Shown in pieces: positions 6,513 to 10,102 of a stretch of DNA of 10,102 nt (position 1 is the first letter of the stretch; the number at the start of each line of letters is the position of its first letter). The stretch covers positions 1 through 10,102 of the forward strand of contig CAYLNK010000253.1 of the NCBI GenBank assembly GCA_964384675.1, in the 5' to 3' direction. The position numbers and the translations under genes were made by a program. Source of the stretch: CAYLNK01 sp964384675. Lineage in GTDB: Bacteria > Acidobacteriota > Thermoanaerobaculia > UBA5066. The notes below the pieces were generated by a model. That model worked only from the letters and a program-made list of their open reading frames with translations, ran no database searches and was not told where the DNA came from.

Positions 6513-6779
6513 TCAGAGGCCCAGCTCGGCCCTGAGCTCTTCCAGAGACAGGCCGTCGTCGGGCTCCTGGAGCGCATTGCGGACCGCCGCGATGTCGATG
6601 CGGTCCTCCTCTTCGGACACCAGCCGCTCGAACAACACGAAGTGCTGTGGCGAGATCAGGAAGCCGATCGTCTTCCGACCCTCACGGATTCGTATCGGGT
6701 GACCTGGAGCCAGACCAGCTATCCCTCCGGCCTGCTGCTTCTTCTGCATCCTCGTGGTCTTCCTGGTGGCGCGCTTCAT
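6513..6779 (-). CDS. Phd/YefM-like antitoxin with shortened N-terminus
   Basis: The 88-aa product resembles the C-terminal two-thirds of Phd/YefM antitoxins. PIRIREGRKTIGFLISPQHFVLFERL (residues 28 to 53) matches their strand-turn-strand (a basic turn, then a hydrophobic strand ending in S/P and an aromatic helix), and LSLEELRAELGL (77-88) is a common antitoxin ending. The usual N-terminal helix of the DNA-binding fold is missing and replaced by a Lys/Arg-rich tail (MKRATRKTTRMQKKQQ). The ATG at 6779 overlaps the stop of the preceding gene (ATGA) and an in-frame TAG lies just upstream, so the start is well fixed. No Doc, YoeB or PIN toxin follows; the next gene downstream is on the opposite strand. 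Family assignment is by pattern only. Confidence 0.62.
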   Translation of the reverse strand: MKRATRKTTRMQKKQQAGGIAGLAPGHPIRIREGRKTIGFLISPQHFVLFERLVSEEEDRIDIAAVRNALQEPDDGLSLEELRAELGL

Positions 6780-6973
6780 TGCCGCGTCCTAGCCCGGTTG
6801 AATCGGGGCAGCGCAGGCGGTACGTAGGCCCCCTCACCCGACCCGAGGTCGAAGTTCAGGAGCATTTCCAACCGCCCGGCGACATCCTGCTCCAGCCTCA
6901 TGTGCTCGATCAACTTCTCGACCTCCTCTGCGAAGAGAGGGTCCTCGGCGAGCATGCGATCCAGGGCTTTCAT
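6776..6973 (-). CDS. Unknown 65-aa protein in the antitoxin-like cluster
   Basis: I do not recognise this protein. From the ATG at 6973 it begins MKALDRMLAEDPLFAEEVEK and forms an acidic amphipathic helical N-terminal half, then a loop rich in Gly/Pro and a basic tail (PRFNRARTRQ). AGAGGA lies 8 nt before this ATG. An alternative GTG at 7087 overlaps the preceding stop by 4 nt, as other junctions here do, and would give 103 aa. The extra 38 residues are almost all Arg, Gly, Ser and Ala, which looks non-coding, so the shorter form is preferred. Its stop overlaps the Phd/YefM-like start. It occupies the place where a toxin would be expected, but no toxin motif is visible. Confidence 0.5.
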   Translation of the reverse strand: MKALDRMLAEDPLFAEEVEKLIEHMRLEQDVAGRLEMLLNFDLGSGEGAYVPPALPRFNRARTRQ

Positions 6974-6981
6974 GAAAGCCG

Positions 6982-6987
6982 TCCTCT
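6982..6987 (-). promoter_or_regulatory. Ribosome binding site deciding the 65-aa start
   Basis: On the minus strand AGAGGA lies 8 nt before the ATG at 6973, an ideal Shine-Dalgarno spacing. It favours this start over the GTG at 7087, which has no comparable site. Confidence 0.45.
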
Positions 6988-7083
6988 TGCCGGGCACCGC
7001 ACTCCCCCTTCGCGTGCGGCGCCCGCCGCGAGACGCGCCGACCGCGGTGGCCCCGGACCGTCCCGACCGTCGACCGCTCCTCG

Positions 7084-7590
7084 TCACGCGGGCACACCCG
7101 CCAGGTCCCAGACACGCGTGAACGGGCCGACCGGCGGCGCCTCGCGGCCCCGCCCGTCTCGGAGCGCCAAGAGGTGCCGCTCCACCTCCTTCCGCCGGAG
7201 GGCCGTGAACTCGTCATCCGATAGACCCCGAATCCCGTCGTCCAGGCTCGACATCACGGCGCGCAGCAGACTCTCGCGCTCTTCAGCAGCTCTGTCGACG
7301 ATGGTGAGGCAGAGCAAGCTGAACGACTCCTCGGGAGCGGTGTCCGGTTCGGCGTCGCCCGATACGATGGCGCGCAACTCGGCAATCACCTCCTCCGCGG
7401 GGATGTCGAGCGAGTCGTCGTCGCGCATCTCCTCGGCGCGACGCGCCGCCTCCGCGATCCAGGCGCGCTCGATCTCCTCCGGGGTCGCAAGATCGGCGGC
7501 CAGGCTCGAGATGATCTCGAGCGCCAGGATCGCGCGCCGGCTCGCGGGAAGGGCGAGAGCTTGCTCGCGCAGGCGGGCGGGCGAGGTCAC
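7084..7590 (-). CDS. Addiction-module antitoxin-like protein with C-terminal extension
   Basis: The 168-aa product begins with a region (about 5-76) that fits the 'putative addiction module component' family (PF09720/TIGR02574). It has a leading helix LREQALALPASRRAILALEI, a central Trp44 in IERAWIAEAARRAEEM, and an acidic IPAEEVIAELRAIV end. Family members are usually 70-80 aa and pair with a RelE/ParE toxin. Here about 90 further residues follow, mostly helical and charged (ESFSLLCLTIVDRAAEERESL, then LSDDEFTALRRKEVERHLLALRDG), which I do not recognise. The GTG at 7590 overlaps the DUF433 gene stop (GTGA) and its own stop ends at 7084. No RelE/ParE-like gene is adjacent. The N-terminal assignment is moderately strong; the extension is unassigned. 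Confidence 0.65.
   Translation of the reverse strand: MTSPARLREQALALPASRRAILALEIISSLAADLATPEEIERAWIAEAARRAEEMRDDDSLDIPAEEVIAELRAIVSGDAEPDTAPEESFSLLCLTIVDRAAEERESLLRAVMSSLDDGIRGLSDDEFTALRRKEVERHLLALRDGRGREAPPVGPFTRVWDLAGVPA
7505..7521. repeat. Perfect inverted repeat inside the addiction-module-like gene
   Basis: CTCGAGA and TCTCGAG form perfect 7-bp arms around a 3-bp centre, within codons about 24-29 of the 168-aa gene. It could be an operator for autoregulation or simply codon-driven (the stretch encodes Leu-Glu-Ile-Ile-Ser-Ser). Low confidence. Confidence 0.25.
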
Positions 7591-7820
7591 CGGGGGCCTC
7601 GCGTCGTCACCGGCTCTCCCGCACCACCGGCCATGTACGCGAGCGCCTGCCCGATGTCTTCAGCTTGCAGGTAGGGGTACAGGGCCAAGATCTCCTCGTG
7701 GCTGTGGCCCGTGGCCACCAGACCGACGACGGTGCTGACCGTGACGCGCACGCCCCGGATGCAGGGTTTGCCACCCATGACTTCGGGCTTGATGGCGATC
7801 CGGCTCAGGTCGCTCCGCAT
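7587..7820 (-). CDS. DUF433 antitoxin-like protein
   Basis: From the ATG at 7820 the product is 77 aa and matches DUF433 (PF04255) over its first two-thirds: SRIAIKPEVMGGKPCIRG, then VRVTVSTVVGLVATGHSHEE, then ILALYPYLQAEDIGQALAYMA. This family folds as a small winged or HTH-like domain and often pairs with a PIN-like DUF5615 toxin. No such gene follows here. Instead its stop overlaps the addiction-module-like gene by 4 nt. The ATG at 7820 is chosen because TATGAT lies 7 nt upstream with no Shine-Dalgarno sequence, suggesting a leaderless transcript. Other in-frame starts at 7832 and 7868 lack supporting signals. A Gly/Arg-rich tail follows the domain. Confidence 0.78.
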   Translation of the reverse strand: MRSDLSRIAIKPEVMGGKPCIRGVRVTVSTVVGLVATGHSHEEILALYPYLQAEDIGQALAYMAGGAGEPVTTRGPR

Positions 7821-7827
7821 GGTAGAG

Positions 7828-7833
7828 ATCATA
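7828..7833 (-). promoter_or_regulatory. -10 element of the DUF433 gene, leaderless arrangement
   Basis: On the minus strand TATGAT (5 of 6 matches to TATAAT) lies 7 nt before the ATG at 7820. The arrangement is like those before tyrS and pilT. No clear -35 is seen. Confidence 0.45.
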
Positions 7834-7898
7834 GCGATCGCGTCGTCCGGCTCGGGACGAGAGATCACGAGCGGACGACGGCTTCCTGGTCCTCACGC

Positions 7899-8195
7899 TT
7901 AGTCCCCGAATGGCACGACGTAGGCGACGTACTCCCGCGGCTGCGGGTTTTCGGCCCAGACGAGCGGCATGGTGGCCCACCTCGCGGAGTACATTCCATC
8001 GAGCGCATCGGGCCTCTCCCGGTCCTCGGCGGCGACGGTCTCCAGAGTGCCTCCGTCATCGTGTCGCACCTCTACCGCTTCGAGATGAAAGGGCGTGCGG
8101 TTGATCCAGAGGACCGCCTTGAGATGAGACGGTCGCCTCGGACGTCCGACCACGCTTCCACCGGGACCTCGAGGTCCACAGCCCGGCGGATTCAC
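7899..8195 (-). CDS. Unknown 98-aa protein
   Basis: I do not recognise this family. The GTG at 8195 overlaps the preceding stop by 4 nt (GTGA). The first 23 residues are Gly/Pro/Arg-rich and may be a tail. The rest reads like a compact alpha/beta domain: HLKAVLWINRTPFHLEAVEV, then an acidic linker, then WATMPLVWAENPQPREYVAY and a final VVPFGD. It is rich in aromatic residues and lacks Cys apart from one near the start. There is no signal peptide. A TAA stop at 7899 separates it by about 78 nt from the DUF433 start. It pairs with the 79-aa gene immediately upstream; a two-gene toxin-antitoxin or immunity-like unit is possible but is inference. Confidence 0.5.
   Translation of the reverse strand: MNPPGCGPRGPGGSVVGRPRRPSHLKAVLWINRTPFHLEAVEVRHDDGGTLETVAAEDRERPDALDGMYSARWATMPLVWAENPQPREYVAYVVPFGD
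8164..8177. repeat. 14-bp perfect palindrome in the start region of the 98-aa gene
   Basis: GGACCTC is followed directly by its reverse complement GAGGTCC. A second palindrome, CGGACGTCCG, lies 16 bp away at 8139-8148. Both fall in the Gly/Pro/Arg-rich N-terminal codons, which may be non-coding if a later start is used. An operator role is possible; chance in GC-rich DNA is not excluded. Confidence 0.25.
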
Positions 8196-8431
8196 GGCGC
8201 CTCCTTCTCGAGCTGTGTCCGCAGGGAGACTGCCGCCGCCGTCGCTCTTGGTTCCCCGTTCTCCGTGGGCGACCCATCCCCCTGGCTCGTCGGGATCGAG
8301 GCACTGTCAGCGTTGGCACCAAATGCGGCGATGCGCATCATGAAGGTCGGGCGCGAGGTGCCCGCGCGCACGGTCGCGTCGCCGTCGAGCTCGGCCGCCA
8401 TCCGGGCGAAGTCCATCGGGTCGTTCGTCAC
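8192..8431 (-). CDS. Unknown 79-aa protein
   Basis: From the GTG at 8431 the product is VTNDPMDFARMAAELDGDAT at its start. GGAG lies 8 nt upstream, which decides this start. The N-terminal half is predicted helix then strand (TFMMRIAAFGANA). The middle is Ser/Gly/Thr-rich and the end (AAAVSLRTQLEKEAP) is a short helix. No known motif is seen. It overlaps both neighbours by 4 nt: a truncated reading frame ends at 8428 and the 98-aa gene starts at 8195. The small acidic character is antitoxin-like but not diagnostic. Confidence 0.5.
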   Translation of the reverse strand: MTNDPMDFARMAAELDGDATVRAGTSRPTFMMRIAAFGANADSASIPTSQGDGSPTENGEPRATAAAVSLRTQLEKEAP

Positions 8432-8520
8432 GGTTCCATCTCCAGCCTCGCCGTATCGCTGTCGACCGGCTCCCCGGAGCCCGTCGGTTCCCATCGGATG
8501 CCGCCCGTGAGATCGTCCAC
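8428..8520 (-). pseudogene. C-terminal remnant of a gene cut by the transposon
   Basis: A minus-strand frame ending in TGA at 8428 (overlapping the next GTG as GTGA) reads VDDLTGGIRWEPTGSGEPVD and about 10 further residues. Third positions are clearly more GC-rich than second positions, as in real genes of this window. Further upstream the frame runs antisense into the transposase gene, where it becomes Arg-rich and implausible. The simplest reading is that the element removed or displaced the 5' part of the first gene of this cluster. The exact boundary is not visible; 8520 is approximate. Confidence 0.35.
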
Positions 8521-8525
8521 GCCCC

Positions 8526-9848
8526 TTGAAGACGAACCCCTCCGACGCCCTCGCCGTTCGCGCGCTCTGCGCCGCCGCCGCCCCGCGCTTCGGCGATCAC
8601 TTCGCCCTGCGCGCTCTCCTGAAGGCTCACGCACTCTTGGCGACCGCGCTCGGAATCCGCCTGGCCGAGCTGCGCGATTCCGGCCTCTCGGACGCCGCCC
8701 GCTTCGCCCGGATGCACGAGCTTTCCTGGCAGCTCCCCGCCGCGCTCTCGGCCGCGCGCGTTCTCGGTGAGCGCTGGAGCAAGGTCCCCGAGCGCCACCG
8801 GCCCCACTACACACCCGAGCAACGATTCGAGATCCTCCGCGTCAAGTCGGTGCTCGTCCTCTCGGCCAGGGAGACGGCGAGCCTCTTCGCCCTGTCCCAA
8901 GGCACGATCCACCGCTGGATCACCGAGCTGCTCCGGGCCCAGCAGGCGGACCCTGGCGCCGCTGCCATCGGCAAGAAGTTCCAGCCCACTCCTCCCGTTC
9001 GCCGCTATGCGGACGCGCTCCGTGACCTCATTCGGGTTCTCTCGGTCCAGGGATTCGGCGGCGCCGAGAGGATCGCGAGGGTGGTGGCCCGTCATGGCTT
9101 CAAGGTTTCCGCCCGCACCGTGGCCCGGGTCCGCAAGGAGGTGACGGTTCCGGCCGGACCGCCGCATGGGCCAGAAGGCCGGGGAACCGGCGAGCCGGAA
9201 AGGGCGACCGAGGAGAAGCCCCACCAGCTCGCGGCGCGGGGTCCGCTCGACAAGGTCCTGGTGGACATCACCCACGTGCGGTCCCTCTTCGGCCTCTTCA
9301 CCTTCCGCATCGCGGTGGTGCTCGATCTCTTCTCGCGATTCCCCCTCGCGTTCGCCGTCTTCGGGAAGGAGCCATCGGCCTTTCACATGATCGCCCTCGT
9401 CGAGAGGGCGCTGCGCTTCGGGAAGCCCAGGGTCCTCCTATCAGACAAGGGCGGCGTGTTCCGGTCCAGGCTTTTCGAGTCCGCCTTGAAGACGCTCGGC
9501 ATCGAGCACCGCTTCGGCGCCGTGGGGCGCCACGGTTCGATCTCCACGCTCGAGCGCCTCTGGAGGTCGATCAAGGCGGCCCTCCAGGTGAGATCCCTCC
9601 GGAAGGACCTCGTCCTTTCGGACTTCCACCGCCACGTCGCGGTCGCCCTAACGCACTACAGCTACCACCTGCCTCACGGCGGGCTGAACGGCGCGACTCC
9701 CGCGGAGGTGCTGCTCCGCCTTCCCCCGGCCTGCGACACTGCCGTCCACCCTCGGCGGGGCCGTCCCGGAGAGGTCGTCGCGTTCCCCAGGTTCGAGGTC
9801 GAGCACCTGGCGCCGGGATTCCCCATCCTGGTCCGCAGGGCCGCGTAG
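8526..9848 (+). CDS. DDE-type integrase-core transposase
   Basis: The 440-aa product has an N-terminal region of unknown type (1-90), a helix-turn-helix (about 95-136, YTPEQRFEIL through SQGTIHRWITELL), a second DNA-binding-like region (150-210), and an integrase core (rve, PF00665). Catalytic residues are Asp247 (VLVDITHV), Asp307 (LLSDKGG) and Glu343 (STLERLW). The last two are separated by 35 residues, giving the classic D,D(35)E of IS3/IS481-like enzymes. The start is TTG at 8526; an in-frame TGA at 8508 leaves no earlier option and no good Shine-Dalgarno sequence is seen, so slight 5' truncation is possible. All catalytic residues are present and no internal stop occurs, so it may be active. 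The exact IS family is not assigned. Confidence 0.88.
   Translation: MKTNPSDALAVRALCAAAAPRFGDHFALRALLKAHALLATALGIRLAELRDSGLSDAARFARMHELSWQLPAALSAARVLGERWSKVPERHRPHYTPEQRFEILRVKSVLVLSARETASLFALSQGTIHRWITELLRAQQADPGAAAIGKKFQPTPPVRRYADALRDLIRVLSVQGFGGAERIARVVARHGFKVSARTVARVRKEVTVPAGPPHGPEGRGTGEPERATEEKPHQLAARGPLDKVLVDITHVRSLFGLFTFRIAVVLDLFSRFPLAFAVFGKEPSAFHMIALVERALRFGKPRVLLSDKGGVFRSRLFESALKTLGIEHRFGAVGRHGSISTLERLWRSIKAALQVRSLRKDLVLSDFHRHVAVALTHYSYHLPHGGLNGATPAEVLLRLPPACDTAVHPRRGRPGEVVAFPRFEVEHLAPGFPILVRRAA
9781..9835 (+). repeat. 55-bp direct repeat, copy 1 (transposase 3' end)
   Basis: Identical to 10048-10102. It encodes residues FPRFEVEHLAPGFPILV near the transposase C-terminus. The base immediately before differs between copies (G at 9780, A at 10047). 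Confidence 0.97.
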
Positions 9849-10047
9849 CCGCGGGCGCCCAGAGAGCGCCTTCCCCTCGATCGCGGGCCTCAAGAGAGCT
9901 GGATTCGAGACTGGCCGCCGATATCGGTAGCCCGGCAGAGCCCTGTCAGCGACTTCTGCCCCGCTCTCCCCGCGCTCGGATTCCAGGGGGTCGGGCAACC
10001 ACTGGCGATGCCTCAGGAGCGCTCTCAAAGCCCATTGCGGGGGTACA
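9849..10047. other. Non-coding stretch between transposase and repeat copy 2
   Basis: About 200 bp with no supported gene. It contains a 10-bp palindrome (CCGATATCGG, 9918-9927) and ends in GGGGGTACA. Frames open on both strands here are short or antisense to the transposase. A TTCGA-containing stretch near 9903 does not make a tRNA T-arm. Confidence 0.5.
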
Positions 10048-10102
10048 CGTTCCCCAGGTTCGAGGTCGAGCACCTGGCGCCGGGATTCCCCATCCTGGTC
10101 CG
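10048..10102 (+). repeat. 55-bp direct repeat, copy 2, at the window edge
   Basis: All 55 bases match 9781-9835, and the window ends inside the match, so the true repeat may be longer. It may be the 3' end of another transposase copy or an assembly-graph overlap. Confidence 0.97.

Larger units (their letters stand above)
8521..10047 (+). mobile_element. Insertion sequence with rve/DDE transposase, ends not defined
   Basis: The region holds one transposase gene and about 200 bp of downstream DNA without a supported gene. No terminal inverted repeats or target-site duplication were found by comparing 8432-8525 with 9850-10047, so the limits are approximate. The left edge is set by the start of the transposase frame (in-frame stop at 8508) and the right edge by the beginning of the repeated 55-mer. 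Confidence 0.45.

Noticed and set aside
6974..7087. N-terminal extension of the 65-aa gene to GTG 7087
   Set aside because: Thirty-eight residues almost all Arg, Gly, Ser and Ala, while a good ribosome binding site sits before ATG 6973. It is not fully excluded because of the GTGA overlap.
8307..9386. A 359-codon minus-strand frame
   Set aside because: Antisense to the transposase, which carries all catalytic motifs.
9890..9930. Possible tRNA T-arm (TTCGA motif)
   Set aside because: The stem bases around the motif do not pair and no acceptor or anticodon arm follows.
10030..10047. GGGGGTACA as the right terminal repeat of the insertion sequence
   Set aside because: No matching TGTACCCCC occurs upstream of the transposase.
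1..10102. CRISPR array, rRNA or prophage
   Set aside because: No regularly spaced repeats, rRNA-like sequence or phage structural genes were seen.

Overview
The window is strongly GC-rich, with G or C at most third codon positions and frequent GTG or TTG starts. It looks like the chromosome of a GC-rich Gram-negative-type bacterium. A type IV pilus retraction ATPase and a membrane-anchored Ser/Thr kinase with a Pro-Thr-rich linker fit Acidobacteriota (Thermoanaerobaculia-like) or Myxococcota-like lineages. This placement is an inference with low confidence, because nothing in the window is diagnostic. The exact 55-bp repeat at the right edge suggests a short-read, possibly metagenomic, contig end.

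Housekeeping half (1-5964). A minus-strand operon reads tyrS (tyrosyl-tRNA synthetase), tyrA (prephenate dehydrogenase family), a 132-aa single-pass membrane protein of unknown function, and a GT-C-type polytopic glycosyltransferase-like protein cut by the left edge. Every junction is a 4-nt ATGA or GTGA overlap, so tyrosine synthesis and tyrosine charging are linked at the level of translation. Divergent from tyrS is a PilT-type ATPase. The 54-bp divergent spacer carries a -10-like hexamer exactly 6 nt before each start codon and no Shine-Dalgarno sequence, so both transcripts are probably leaderless. pilT converges with a Ser/Thr protein kinase gene, and their two stop codons lie inside one perfect 21-bp palindrome.

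Accessory half (5965-10102). A small zinc-ribbon-like protein on the plus strand is followed by a minus-strand run of very small, overlapping genes. In order of transcription these are a truncated gene end, a 79-aa unknown, a 98-aa unknown, a DUF433 antitoxin-like protein, an addiction-module antitoxin-like protein with a long extra C-terminus, a 65-aa unknown, and a Phd/YefM-like antitoxin with a shortened N-terminus. Three antitoxin-type families are recognisable, but none of their usual toxins (RelE/ParE, PIN or DUF5615, Doc or YoeB) is present. This makes the cluster the most interesting part of the window.

The upstream end of that cluster abuts a DDE (rve-type) transposase gene on the plus strand, which appears to have replaced the 5' part of the cluster's first gene. 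The last 55 bp of the window repeat exactly a 55-bp stretch near the 3' end of the transposase gene. This may be a second element copy, or more simply a k-mer-length assembly break.
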